A stretch of 64,000 nucleotides of DNA, taken from positions 21,903,817-21,967,816 of the forward strand of contig JBCNJP010000008.1 in assembly GCA_039602395.1 (NCBI GenBank), given 5' to 3'. A program made the position numbers and the translations under genes. The notes under the pieces are model-generated. The model was not told the origin of the DNA. It saw only the letters and a program-made list of their open reading frames with translations, and did not search any database. This document shows positions 9,313 to 19,231 of this stretch, in pieces. The first letter of the stretch is position 1. Each line of letters begins with the position of its first letter. This DNA comes from Deinandra increscens subsp. villosa (Eukaryota; Streptophyta; Magnoliopsida; Asterales; Asteraceae).

Positions 9313-10646
9313 CAAGAACCAACTCCGATGCAAACTAAAAGTCCTATTCTGAATGAACAAAGCCCAGTTCATGAAGAAAGGCAATTTCTTGATGTTGAAA
9401 GTACCTTTATGGAGCCCAGTCCGGTGAGAATAAACATTTCAACTGACTCAAGTCAGCCCCCAGTTGTTCCAAGCTTTCGTCCATACCAAGCACTTGTTGA
9501 AGAACTTGCTCAAGCCAGTGATCTCCCTGTAGATCTACGGATAAGTGCGGATCCTCAGATCAACTTCCTTTTATCCCAAAACAGAAGAAGAGAGGGAGAG
9601 ATTAAAGAGCTAAAGGAAGAAAAAACAAGAGGTTAAAGGAGAAGGAGAGCAAGAATGAAGCCAGTATTGGATTCTTGTATGCAGGATACCTTGAACTGAG
9701 AAAGAAGTTGGAAGATTTGAAGGAAGCTGATAGCTTAAATGCCCAGGGTGCCCCAGGACAGAGTTCTTCTCAAAGTGCTCAAACTGCTGATAAAGTGCAT
9801 GAAGATGAAGGTGATGACACCATAGTGATGTCTGACTATGTTCAAGGAAGAAGAATCATCTCAAAGGCACCAGAAAATCATAAAAACTGGTTCAAGGATT
9901 TCTTTCAAGGACCTCCCCCTACGTTGTACTCTACTGATGTCGGTGAAAGTGAAATCGACAAAAGGGGGAGCCGTGAACCAATCTTGTGCTGGCACTACGA
10001 TGGTGAGAAGAAGCTGTTTGCAGTAATCCGAGATGGATACAGTCCAGTGGAGTATTACAGAACAAAGGGTCAATTTCACTCCTGGACAGAGCCAGAGATC
10101 AGAAATTTGCTGAGGGCACCGTATATAAACCGATGGAGGAATGCTCAAGGAGATCAAGTTCGTGACAATCTGTTGTGCCATTTGGCAGAAAACTTTGTGA
10201 ACTTTGATCTTAAACAGGTCAGGTGGGTTGAGACTGGAACTGACCCTGTAACAGGATAGCCTATTGGAGAAGTGAGGCGACCAATGCCCAAAAGAACTAG
10301 AGTAATCAACATGTTGGACGAAATTGAAGATGGTACATTGGTAAGAAATTTTGATAGATGGTTCTATGATCCAACAACTCACGAGGTGGTGGTGGTTTGC
10401 AAGAAGATGCGAGAGTTTCGCTTCTATGATCCAGTCGATCTGCTGAGGTTTGGTGAACGTGATATTAAGCTCCTCGCCTCCCAACCTATTCTCGGTGATG
10501 AGAATGATCTTGAAAATGCTATCAGGGTGGGGTCTTTCATGGAACAGCAAACCGAAATACCATCAGATTTGATCTGCTGCTTCCGTAGACGCTCTAATGG
10601 TTCATGCCTAGGGGAAGATTGTTGGGCTATACTTTATGAGGCATGA
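9313..10646 (+). pseudogene. Third ORF of element C, 3' part
   Basis: This continues the reading frame broken by B1. The frame is open to a TAA at 9634-9636, a frameshift follows, then it is open from about 9640 to a TAG at 10257 and onward in the same frame to 10646. The first part is acidic and Gln/Ser/Pro-rich. The second has a short Glu/Lys helix, then a folded-looking segment (GEKKLFAVIRDGYSPVEYY, SWTEPEIRNLLRAPYINRWR) and a segment with Trp, Phe and Tyr (FDRWFYDPTTHEVVVVCKKM). I recognise no named domain. The last ~20 residues are translated from the PPT and the start of the 3' LTR, so either the true stop was earlier or the ORF end and the replication signals overlap. Confidence 0.55.
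10611..10617 (+). other. Element C polypurine tract
   Basis: GCCTAGGGGAAGAT with core GGGGAAG lies just before LTR start TGTTGGGC. The same motif precedes the A3 LTR on the minus strand (11876-11889) and recurs in A1/A2 3' regions. Confidence 0.7.
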
Positions 10647-10974
10647 ACATTAGATTGTGCTTATTTGTTTTGGGCTTAATATGTTTACGGTTTGGGCTTA
10701 TTGGGCTTTAGTAGTTTACGATTTCTTTTAGGGATTTTGTAGAGGTAGTATAAATACCTCATATGTTTATGATTAAGACAAGTTAGCAATTTACGATTTC
10801 CAGTTTTCTCTTTACATTTACGATAACAAACTCGGCTTCATTGAAGATTGATTGTTCATCATTCAAGACTTGATTGTGTTGCTTGTTCTTCACCTTAAAT
10901 CTTGTCTTTTTCATCATCTTCTTCTCGAATCAATCACAAACGAGGTTTCCGCACTTGTTTGTGTTTACGATATC
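10620..10974 (+). repeat. Element C 3' LTR, truncated
   Basis: It starts TGTTGGGC after the PPT and contains TATAAATA at 10749-10756 and several TTTACGA words. It ends within GATATCGTAAAC, which merges into the antisense A-type leader; the shared ATCGTAAAC at the junction is microhomology. Confidence 0.65.
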
Positions 10975-11415
10975 GTAAACCCTGTTTCCGATCATAAACA
11001 GTGATCGTAAACACACCGAGTCGTAAACCCAATCGTAAACTCCTCCGGATCGTAAACTCGGTCGTAAACACCTCCGGATCGTAAATAGAGTCGTAAACAC
11101 CTCCGGATCGTAAACTCGATCGTAAACACCTAAAAAACGGATCTTGAAGTCGTAAACACTTAAAAATCGGATCTTGAAGTTGTAAACACTAAGCTGATGA
11201 AGAACACTGATCGTAAACACCAAGAGCAGCCCAGAAATTTATCGTAAACACCAAGAACAGCCCAGAAATTTATCGTAAACACCAAGAACACCAACCGTAA
11301 ACTTCACAAGCAGCCCAGAACTGATCGTGAACTCCAAAAACTAACACAAGCCCACACCTTTTCCAGCTAAACACTCGAATCCAATATCGTGGAACCTCGA
11401 ATCAGGTGATTCTTA

Positions 11416-11427
11416 GCTCTGATATCA
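11416..11427 (-). other. A3 primer-binding site (mutated)
   Basis: The minus strand reads TGATATCAGAGC, one base off the tRNA-iMet complement. Confidence 0.75.
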
Positions 11428-11429
11428 AT

Positions 11430-11875
11430 TGTTGGTCTATAAACAACAATCGCTCACGATATCTAACTAATCTAAACGTGCGGAATCCGGTTAGATTGGT
11501 GATTCAAGAAAGAGAAGAGAAGGAATCAAAGAAAACGATGATTAAAACATGAAAAACCTGATCTTTGCACACAAGATGAACTTATCGAGTACAAATAAGA
11601 AATCGTAAACTGATCTCTCTCTCTAGTTTACGATTACGATCGTAAACTCCCTTGCTCTCTCTCTCTCTAAAATTGTAATCTCCAAGGGTTTTTCAATGAA
11701 GAGGTCTTGTGGGGTATATATAGTCCCCCATTGGGTTTACTATTGGGCCCCTTGTGGATCATAAACCCAATAGTAAACCCAAGCCCAACCATAAACTAGC
11801 CTATGATTCTAACGAAACCTTCTAAGCCCAGCCCAACTAATTTAATATTACAAGCCTCATAATCTAGCCTATATA
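11430..11875 (-). repeat. A3 LTR
   Basis: About 446 bp, aligned by eye with the A1 and A2 LTRs. It ends GACCAACA on the minus strand next to the PBS. The start reads TATATAGGCTAG where A1/A2 have TGTAGAGGCTAG, so the terminal TG is mutated. A TATATATA box lies near 11715. Confidence 0.85.
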
Positions 11876-12204
11876 ATCTTCCCCTAGGCTTGTGATATTA
11901 AATGTCTTCAATCTTTGAAATTCTTCTTCTTAACTGGCTGGCATAGATGTTGATGAAGATTCTTTCTGAAATCTTCAATGGGTTTCATGACTGGCACTTG
12001 GGACTTCATCTTGATCAGCATCAGCTTGAACTTCTTGAAATGAACAAGTTAATGAGATGGAGGATTCTCAATGACTTGCTTCTCTTGAAAGAACTGATTC
12101 TCGCTGAATCTTCGGTAACTGACTTGAATCTTCAAAAATTAGATAGTAAAAAGTTTGAACACCTCTAACTTTGAAGAACTTGGTTGTTGATCTTGGGTCT
12201 TCAT

Positions 12205-13610
12205 CACTACGTCAAAAAGTGGCTTTGGCCACGGTTTTTTTGATAACGCATAGCCACTATTTTGAAAAAAGCGTGGCCAAAGGTAAGAAATTCTCGTTTT
12301 AACCACACATATTTTGTACCCGTGGCCAAATATATAGCCTTTAGACCCTTTTAGCCACGTATTTTTTTGTTTATATGACAACAACAATCAGGTGCAGTGG
12401 CTTTAGCCACTGTTTTACAAAAACATGTGGCACTTATTTGTCACACTTAAAAAAGAGTGGCGAAATGCACCAAACGGCCACGAAATTTTTATGATTTTTT
12501 ATTCGTGTGACCAAAAAGGAATGTATGGCCACGCTTAAATAATGTTGTGTGACGGAAGAGTAGATTTTATTACTTAGTAAATTAAAAGAAAACAAAACTT
12601 TTTATGCGTGGCTAAATGTGAGCAATGGCCACACTTTTTACTTAGTTATGTGGCTAAAAGCTAGTACATATGGCCACTGTTATTAGGTTGTGTGACTAAA
12701 TATTAGATGACTAATGGTCACGGTAGGTTGTGAGTGACAAAAATCTATTACCTATGGCCACATATATTAACCGTGACTAAATGGTAGGTTGTGAGTGACA
12801 AAAATTTATTTTATGGTCACGGTAAAATATTAAACGCGTGGCAAAAAAGAGAAGATTTGTTTCCATCTAAAACAACGTGCTTTTTTCAATTGTACCAATT
12901 AATTCGAGCGGGTTAAAATCTGCTACCCTATATATCATCATCATTGTTATTTTCCTTTTTACCGCCATCCCTTTCTTGATCTCAAATTCTCTACACCAAT
13001 TCGTTTACACCAATTCTGGTATCAAATGGCCGATAATCAACGTCCCTTAATTACTGGTATGTGAAGCATAACCGTATTTTTTTGGTTTATAGTAACAGGA
13101 GAAGAAGATCCTTCAAGTCCCACAAATCTGTGATTGTTTTGCCTACCATGTTGAGACAGCGAAATTATTTCGTGTCCTTGATACAAAATTCAATGAACCC
13201 GAAGAAGAAGATGAAGAAGAAGATGAAGAAGATGAAGATGAAGAAGATGAAGATGAAGAAGATGATGAAGAAGATGAAGAAGCAGATGAAGCAGATGAAG
13301 ATGATGAAGAAGATGAAGAAGATGATGATGATGATGATCATGATGATGACGATGCAAGTTCAAGATACATATCCGAAGATTGCAGTGATCCGGATTATTA
13401 ATTAGGGTTTAGTTTAATTATGAACAAATTAAGAACAATGTTTTATATGTTTATTTTTAGTTATGATATTAGTAGTTATAATTGAATATATGATGGTTAT
13501 ATATGTTTATCATGTTTGATTATCTTGTGATATGGCCACTCATATTAAACATTGGTTGCGTGACAAATTATGACAAATGGTCACGGTATATTAATTTTAG
13601 GTGGCTAAAA
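12205..13610. mobile_element. CACTA-like DNA transposon (left terminus and subterminal repeats)
   Basis: The sequence switches at CACTACGTCAAAAAG. For 650 bases the words GTGGC, GGCCAC, GGTCACGG and GTGGCTAAA occur dozens of times in both orientations, the subterminal transposase-site pattern typical of En/Spm (CACTA) elements. A second block of the same words at about 13530-13605 follows the internal ORF. I could not find the inverted right terminus, so the right limit is where the repeats stop. It is non-autonomous: no transposase is visible. Confidence 0.65.
13026..13401 (+). pseudogene. Small acidic ORF inside the CACTA-like element
   Basis: ATG at 13026 opens MADNQRPLITG, followed by a donor-like GGTATGTG (13056-) and an acceptor-like TAACAG (to 13098). 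The joined frame reads GEEDPSSPTN, then needs a one-base shift to enter a frame running to 13401. That frame has a short folded-looking part (CDCFAYHVETAKLFRVLDTKF) and about 45 residues almost entirely Glu/Asp from GAAGAT repeats, ending SRYISEDCSDPDY. I do not recognise the product. Intron-like signals and the acidic tail suggest a decayed transposon gene or captured host fragment. The hexamer repeat may have expanded by slippage. Confidence 0.4.
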
Positions 13611-14616
13611 GAATACCAACAGTCGACGGCGCTTGTAATCATTCAAATCTCTATCTACCACGCCCCTCGAGTATCGATATATACTATCTCTGTATCAGTT
13701 TTCATCATCATCTCCACCATGACCCTTTTCTCCCAGTCTTTCTCTCTCTGTTTTTCGTCCATCATCGACGGCAAAAAATGTGGAATTGGCGTCATCCGTA
13801 TGTGGAAAACGGTAAGTTATCATCTTCAGCACTGAAATTCGATTGAAATTTTCGTCTCAGATTTGGTATTTTTTTCTTGTGCAGGGAAAGATTGCACTCT
13901 GTATCTCCTGCGAGTAGATTTTAAGTTATTGTGGAAACCATGGAGACGAGGAGTCTCTAATGGTTCATACAAATGCTTTACTGAGAGCAGATTTTAAGTT
14001 ATTGTGTAATTTTATAACAGTCAGCAGTAAGGGCACATGTTGAGGTTTGCAGGACTTGTATTCTTCAGGTGCTTCTCTCCCTTCTGGCCCCATGAACCCG
14101 GTTTATCTTCACCCACGTCTTTACCATTTTCAGTTGATCAGAAGCAAGTGCATGTGAGAAAGCAAAGAGGGATTTTTCTTCAGCCGCTTCTTCTCCCTTT
14201 TAAGTTAGTAGTTTTTCAGTTGTAATTTTATAGATCAATGTATTAATGGAATCATAACCTTTGGATTATGTATGTAATTGTGTTTGTTAAATCAGCAGTT
14301 GATTTGTTTGTTTATTTTTGACTTTTATTTACTCTGGTTTGGTCAAAGAGAGGAGACCTGCAGGCACAATCAAAAAAAGGAAACACTTGCCTCAAAATTA
14401 AGATCCATAATATATATTCCAGAATACATAAAGAAAAAAAAACAAATATTGTTGATACTGTAGTTTGCTAAGATTCAAAAACATTACAATGATGATCAAT
14501 TAATCGGTGGTTTTTCGTAATATCATTCCAGTACAGTCAGCTCTATGGTAAATGTAAGGGAATAATTTGTGGCTTGTGTATTAAATCATCACTTGGTGGA
14601 CTATTTTGAAGGCATA
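13611..14616. other. Non-coding spacer between CACTA-like element and G
   Basis: No gene supported. CT-rich sequence near 13720-13760 and donor-like GGTAAGTT at about 13811 suggest a possible gene-derived fragment. A 25-base segment around GATTTTAAGTTATTGTG is repeated at about 13917 and 13990. Confidence 0.4.
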
Positions 14617-15057
14617 TGTGATAGAATAGGTGTAAAATAGCTGGGTTATGGTTATATTGGGTCATTGGGCCAATTTAGACATGATTAGGCTCATTTAGAA
14701 AGTGTTTAGGGGATGTTTAGTGGGCCTTTAAAGTTCAATACGGGAATTTGATGTAGTTTAGGGTTTTTGGATGGCTTGTTTACCAAGATTGTCCATTCCT
14801 ATTTATAGGACCCCTAGTCTACTTTGTAGGGGTTGGCCATTCTAGAGAGAGACCAGAGAAATAGAGAATTCGAGATTCTCTGAGGTGTACTAGACGATTC
14901 TCATCAATTGTAATCGTGTGCATCAACCAGGTTTTCTAAGTCATATTATTGTGTTTATTGTTTTATTTATTTCTCATCTTGAATCAATCAATCGTCGGGA
15001 TTCCGCACCTTCGATTGATCGTCGATATCGTGTAAGGATCGTTTTTCGGGACTTACA
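14617..15057 (+). repeat. G 5' LTR
   Basis: It starts TGTGATAG and ends GACTTACA two bases before the PBS, 441 bp. ATTTATAGG near 14811 is the only TATA-like site. The end region (GGATTCCGCACCTTCG...GATATCGTG) resembles the A/C LTR ends (TTTCCGCAC...GATATCGT). Confidence 0.8.
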
Positions 15058-15059
15058 AT

Positions 15060-15071
15060 TGGTATCAGAGC
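15060..15071 (+). other. G primer-binding site
   Basis: TGGTATCAGAGC, as in the other copia-type elements here. Confidence 0.9.
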
Positions 15072-16487
15072 CAAGAAACTTTGTTTCGAGGCTCTCACGA
15101 TATCCGATTCAAGTGTTTGGCTTCGTTTTGGTTGATTCTAAGTGTGTTCTTTGTCGTCGGTTGTCAAGAACGATTAGTTTCCGTAATATTTTGATGGTTG
15201 ATTTTGCTCGTGAGTATTGATATTAAAAGTCTGTTCCTCCGAAATTATTTTTGTGAATTCGCAATTAAAGTTGCTTTATTCAAAATTTGCTTAGTATAAA
15301 TTGCTTTTTGCTATTACCAATCTGGAGGAGAATTTTGAAATTGCACATTTGTCTGCTTCTTTTACGTGTGCAAGTATTCAAATTATATTATTGCTCTCGA
15401 TTTGTTAAGTCTATGTTTTTTTTTGGAGTTACGTCGTATTTTTTGGATTTAAGGGACCTTTCATACCTTCATCAACCTTTCTTGTGTTCTGGGTTGATGT
15501 GTCAGGAGTTCTTCATATTGAGTATGGTGAGTTTTTGAAAAAGATTTGATTGTGAATTAATCTCGGTGTACTTTCCTACTTTTGGGGATATAATTTTTTT
15601 TGAAATTCAAAAGACTTGGATATTGCATCCATTTCAGGAAAGTAGATATTTGATTTACTTTGCGAGTTCTCGGTTCGATTTTGAGATTCCGATTCAGTTT
15701 GCCTAGCTCTCGGTCGTATCTTGATTTTAAAAAAAAAAAAAAAATTATCCGGCCAAATCATCCATATTTACCAAAATGCCCTTAGCATTTAATTAAAATT
15801 TGTGGCTTATATCATCCGGTTTTGAAAGCAATAAACGGCCACTCAATTTAAGTTGGTGCAAATTAATTTTTACGGGGTTTTGATCGTTGAATTTTTCTGC
15901 ACCTTATGGAGTAATTCGTTTTTTTTATTTTTCATATTTTTGCTCTAAGTGTTTCAAGGTGTTACTAACGGTTTTATTTGTGAGTTTCTTGTGATTGTTG
16001 TGCAGGTTACAAGTGTTGCAGAAGCAAGAAGCCCGAGTTCTATAAGCTATTCGATCGAAAATATGTGGCTTGGACCCTTATTTCGATCGAAATTTTTGGC
16101 TTTTCGACCCTTTTGAACACTTTTCGATCGGAAAGTCCCTTCGTGACTTTCGGTCGGAGAGTACTTCCCGGTTCCCCACTTTTCGATCGGAAAGTCCCCT
16201 CGTGACTTTTCGATCAGGTCCGTTTTGATCGGAAAGTCCCTTCGTGACTTTTTGATCAGCTCCGTTTCGATCGGAAAGTCCCTTCGTGACTTTTCGATCA
16301 GCTCGCATTTCGATCAGAAAGTCCCTTCGTGACTTTTCGATCTGCTTACACTTTTTGATCGAGCCGAAACTCTGCCCGATCGAAAAGCTGACTTTTCGAT
16401 CCAGTTGAGACTTTTCAATCCATCCCTTTTCAATCCATTCAAGTCTTTCAGTTCGTATTTTATCCAGAAGTTCATCCAAAGACGACA
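15072..16487 (+). other. G leader
   Basis: 1.4 kb of untranslated leader without a credible ORF. It has a 15-A run near 15729. Its last 400 bases are the hairpin repeat array described at 16126-16342. Confidence 0.6.
16126..16342 (+). repeat. Tandem hairpin repeats in the G leader
   Basis: Five hairpins at 16126-16155, 16185-16215, 16227-16257, 16269-16299 and 16312-16342; the last four are spaced 42-43 bases apart. The typical unit is GATCGGAAAGTC, loop CCTTCGT, GACTTTTCGATC: 12 pairs with one G-T. Changes in individual units are often pair-preserving (G-T in unit 3), although unit 5 has one mismatch. Confidence 0.85.
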
Positions 16488-18512
16488 ATGACAAGTACTC
16501 AAGTTGCTTCTCCTCCTGTGAGTGATCAAACTCAGATATGTTCGAACTCGGCTTGCTCCGAATCAATCGAACATTATAAGCAACTGTTTCGAACTGAAGA
16601 AAGAGACCGTCTCAATGCAGAGTACAAACTAAAGAATCATCTAAAACAAGTCGAACCCTACAAAAAGAGGATAGAGTCTTTAGGTAACGAACTCAGTCAG
16701 GAGAAGTATCTTTTCCGGACATTCCGTGAAAAAGAGGAGGAAAAACGGAAGATCAATCGTGCTGATGGAACTTGGATCTGTAACTGCGAGGAATGCTCAA
16801 ACCCCACGTGCTGTGCTTTGATTAAAGAATGGGAGAGCAAGTTTACAAATAAATGTCAAAATCATGCAATCACTGCTAGAGACCTTAGGGAGTCCAAAGG
16901 AAAGACCAAAATTTTTAGAGAGAAACTTGAGGCCATTCAGGTTGATGTTAAGAATCTTCAATCTCAGGTGAGTAATAAAAGCACATATCTTAGGCTTGCT
17001 AACGCTAAGGTAGAAGAGCTAACCAAGGAGGTTGAGGAACTAAGAGCAAAACTTAACACTTCCCAATCTGCCCTTGAGAAACATAAAGTTATTCAAAAGA
17101 AAATGATGGACTCTCATCGTACTTTATTCAAATCAGAGGAGCGACTCGAGCATGTAAAAGAAACATCTGGCCTCGGGGATGGAAATTTTCCTCCCCCATT
17201 ACAACATGAATACATCAAAGTGCCCCAAACTACAGAGGAATTGTTGAAGGAGTCCCTGAATGAAGCAACCATGGTATATGGGACTCAACCAGTGCAGAAA
17301 GATGAAAAGACAGTCACTGAAGCAACTCAGTCTAATAACACTACTGAGTGTGCTGGTTCAAGCTCTAGTGAAGTGAACAGAGCTGATGAAGAAAAGTTGA
17401 CTCCTTATCCAAAGATCGAGACTCCTTATTCGAAAGTGGTGGATGAGGTAAAGCGGGAACGTGTGGTGATGACTACAAGGCCCAATGGTAGGATATTCAT
17501 GACATCTGGGTCTATGTTTGACCAAGAACCAAATGTTGGCTATGAACTACCATCCTTTTCCTCCAAGTTCAAAGGCTTGGGTCATGATGGCGGTTTATCA
17601 TCTAACATTAAGAGCATGAGGCCCAAGATCACCATCAAGCCTCCAACTTCTGTTCTTATCAAGATTGAAAGGCCCAAAACTACTATCAAGTCTCCAAACT
17701 CATCAGTGGGCTCATGCAGTGGCAACACAACAGTCTCAAAGAAACCAGTGGGCCCAACAGTTCAAATGTCTGGTTCTGCTCAGTTTTCAACAAACCAGAA
17801 AAGATTCAACAGAAATGAATCAAGGTCAGAAAGATCGAACAACTGGAGATCTGGAGTCTTTCTGAACATGCAACTGAATCTCAATGCCTTTCCATCAAAG
17901 CTATGCAGCTCAAACGGTCACACTTCTGACTTCTACCTGAAGAATCAAACTTGCTTTAATTGTGGCAATCGTGGTCACATTGCCCGAAATTGTCTCTATC
18001 GCCCCTATGAGCCATATTATCCGCAAAGTCGGAGTGTTTCGTCTCAAGATTCAATAAAGTCTAAGCCAATGAAGGTGCAACCACCTAAGGCGATGAAGAC
18101 TGTTTCTCCTTCGATAAAACCCTCTGATCAACATTGGGGCGCTGCCAAAGAGCAAAGAAAATTTTCAAATCAAAAATATGTTTTTCCAAATTTTGAGAAT
18201 TTTCATAAAAAGGTGAAGAAACCGATTTCAAAACAACAAAAAGTTGACAAACCTAAAGTTACTCCTCCAAAGGTAACTAAAACTGTTTTGAAAAGGAAAC
18301 CTGAAATGAAGAAGGTTGAAATACCTAAAGTCACTACTTCAAAGGTGACTAAAACAACTTTCAAATCACCTGGTATTTGGAAACCAAAATCAAAGGCAGC
18401 TGCAACTCAAATTCCTGATTTTTCAAAGGGCATGTGTTTAAAAGAAGTAACTTTCATTGATTCATCGGGTTTACCCAGAACCACAATGGCCTGGGTTTTA
18501 ATGGCTAACTAA
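16488..18512 (+). CDS. gag: G Gag-like protein, 674 residues, without capsid domain
   Basis: An intact ORF between leader and stop/acceptor block, where gag belongs. The capsid-like domain of B1/D/E1 is absent. Instead there is a short N-terminal cysteine pair (C18, C23), a second cysteine cluster CNCEECSNPTCC at 98-109, and heptad-rich coiled coil at about 115-240. A conserved motif follows (PYPKIETPYSKVVDEV ... MTSGSMFDQEPNVGYELPSF). One zinc knuckle, CFNCGNRGHIARNC, lies at 489-502, then RPYEPYYPQS, then a Lys-rich tail with repeats of KVEIPKVTTSKVTKT. The same arrangement is found in A1 and A2. RNA binding and self-association are plausible; particle formation without the capsid domain is not obvious. 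The start is the only ATG near the end of the hairpin array. Confidence 0.85.
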   Translation: MTSTQVASPPVSDQTQICSNSACSESIEHYKQLFRTEERDRLNAEYKLKNHLKQVEPYKKRIESLGNELSQEKYLFRTFREKEEEKRKINRADGTWICNCEECSNPTCCALIKEWESKFTNKCQNHAITARDLRESKGKTKIFREKLEAIQVDVKNLQSQVSNKSTYLRLANAKVEELTKEVEELRAKLNTSQSALEKHKVIQKKMMDSHRTLFKSEERLEHVKETSGLGDGNFPPPLQHEYIKVPQTTEELLKESLNEATMVYGTQPVQKDEKTVTEATQSNNTTECAGSSSSEVNRADEEKLTPYPKIETPYSKVVDEVKRERVVMTTRPNGRIFMTSGSMFDQEPNVGYELPSFSSKFKGLGHDGGLSSNIKSMRPKITIKPPTSVLIKIERPKTTIKSPNSSVGSCSGNTTVSKKPVGPTVQMSGSAQFSTNQKRFNRNESRSERSNNWRSGVFLNMQLNLNAFPSKLCSSNGHTSDFYLKNQTCFNCGNRGHIARNCLYRPYEPYYPQSRSVSSQDSIKSKPMKVQPPKAMKTVSPSIKPSDQHWGAAKEQRKFSNQKYVFPNFENFHKKVKKPISKQQKVDKPKVTPPKVTKTVLKRKPEMKKVEIPKVTTSKVTKTTFKSPGIWKPKSKAAATQIPDFSKGMCLKEVTFIDSSGLPRTTMAWVLMAN

Positions 18513-18531
18513 TCTCTCACAGTGTGCAGGA
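18508..18531 (+). promoter_or_regulatory. Conserved gag-stop / candidate 3' splice-site block (G)
   Basis: AACTAATCTCTCACAGTGTG then CAGG: TAA at 18510-18512, CAG at 18527-18529. Nearly identical to A1 and A2. Confidence 0.55.
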
Positions 18532-19231
18532 ACAGTCAAGGAGGACTTTCATTAACCTTGTTTGTTTGTGACAGTGATTGTTCCAGGCACAGGATAGGAG
18601 GCATCTCTCTACTACATGACATGAAGGTTTCAATGGAGTGTATGTCTCTATGTGAGAGGTAAATCTGAAAATATCAGCAGAAAAGGTAACATTGTCTGTT
18701 TCTTGGCTAATTTGATGTGAAGTCTGGTAGTGCATTAAACAAAACCCATTTCTGAAAATTTTCAAAAGATAAACTTTGAAGGTTAGCTTGGCCAGTTTTT
18801 AGTACATATTTAGTATTGTGTCAGTGAGTGTTAAAAAAAATATATATATATAAAAAAATCAAAAAAAAAAAACAAAAAAAACAAAAAATGTGTGTTGTTA
18901 TTAAAAATCAAAAAGCAAGGGGAAGAATAGGAAAGATGAAATTGTTGACCCCTCAAAATTAAATTGTGCTTTTTAATTTTTAATCTTTTGTTTGTGTGTT
19001 TGAGAAGGTGGGAAGTGAAATAAATTTCCGTTTTGGAGATGGCTGACACGCGTAAGGCAGATGTGAAAGACATGATCCATGGTGATATGCTGGTAGGCTC
19101 GGCTCTAAAATCTGAAAAGGTATGCGTTACACACTTAAAGATAACGTATGGCAGTTTGTTGGGTAACAGCACTTAGGTTAATTGCATTTCTATTTGACTG
19201 CATGTTTAAGTTCCCGATACACACGCTTGTC
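18532..19231 (+). other. G 3' non-coding region, part
   Basis: No ORF. It includes an A/T-rich low-complexity stretch (about 18832-18890) and blocks shared with A1 and A2 around TTGACCCCTCAAAATTAAATTG and GGTGATATGCTGGTAGGCTC. The hairpin expected here would lie in the gap. Confidence 0.6.

Larger units (their letters stand above)
1..10974 (+). mobile_element. Element C: 3' part of a Ty1/copia-like element, host of nested B1
   Basis: The window opens inside the 3' non-coding region of an LTR retrotransposon. The first 450 bases align by eye with the 3' region of A2 near 63330-63700, including the hairpin core and the stretch around GTTGCATGGTTCCTCAAGTTG. Downstream come an internal promoter-like region, a degenerate third ORF, a polypurine tract (GGGGAAG, 10611-10617) and a 3' LTR starting TGTTGGGC at 10620. 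Element B1 is inserted in the third ORF. The same order (hairpins, promoter, third ORF, LTR) is seen in element D. The right end is lost where A3 begins, at about 10974. The upstream gag/pol lies outside the window. Confidence 0.7.
10975..12204 (-). mobile_element. Element A3: minus-strand A-type fragment (3' internal end, LTR, PBS, leader)
   Basis: Read on the minus strand: about 315 bases of 3' internal sequence (12190 to 11890), PPT-like GCCTAGGGGAAGAT (11889-11876), LTR (11875-11430), mutated PBS TGATATCAGAGC (11427-11416) and leader with GTTTACGATCG words down to 10975. The LTR and leader are close to those of A1 (24356-24796, 23883-24341). PPT and PBS on the two sides of one LTR imply two elements sharing an LTR or a recombination product. 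No coding sequence is recognised. Confidence 0.75.
14617..19231 (+). mobile_element. Element G: Ty1/copia-like element with intact Gag-like ORF, cut by gap
   Basis: 5' LTR, PBS, long leader with a hairpin repeat array, a 674-codon Gag-like ORF, the conserved stop/acceptor block, and the start of a 3' non-coding region that matches A2 (GGAGATGGCTGACACG, GGTGATATGCTGGTAGGCTCG). The sequence is lost in the N gap. No pol lies between gag and the 3' region, so G appears non-autonomous. After the gap the related element A1 runs in the opposite orientation. Confidence 0.8.

Noticed and set aside
9861..10550. 229-codon minus-strand ORF
   Set aside because: It lies antisense to the C third ORF, has no recognisable domain, and the plus strand explains the coding signal.
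13061..13405. Lys/Met-rich ORF through the GAAGAT repeats
   Set aside because: It is the off-frame reading of an acidic repeat; the Glu/Asp frame continues from a folded-looking segment and is more credible.
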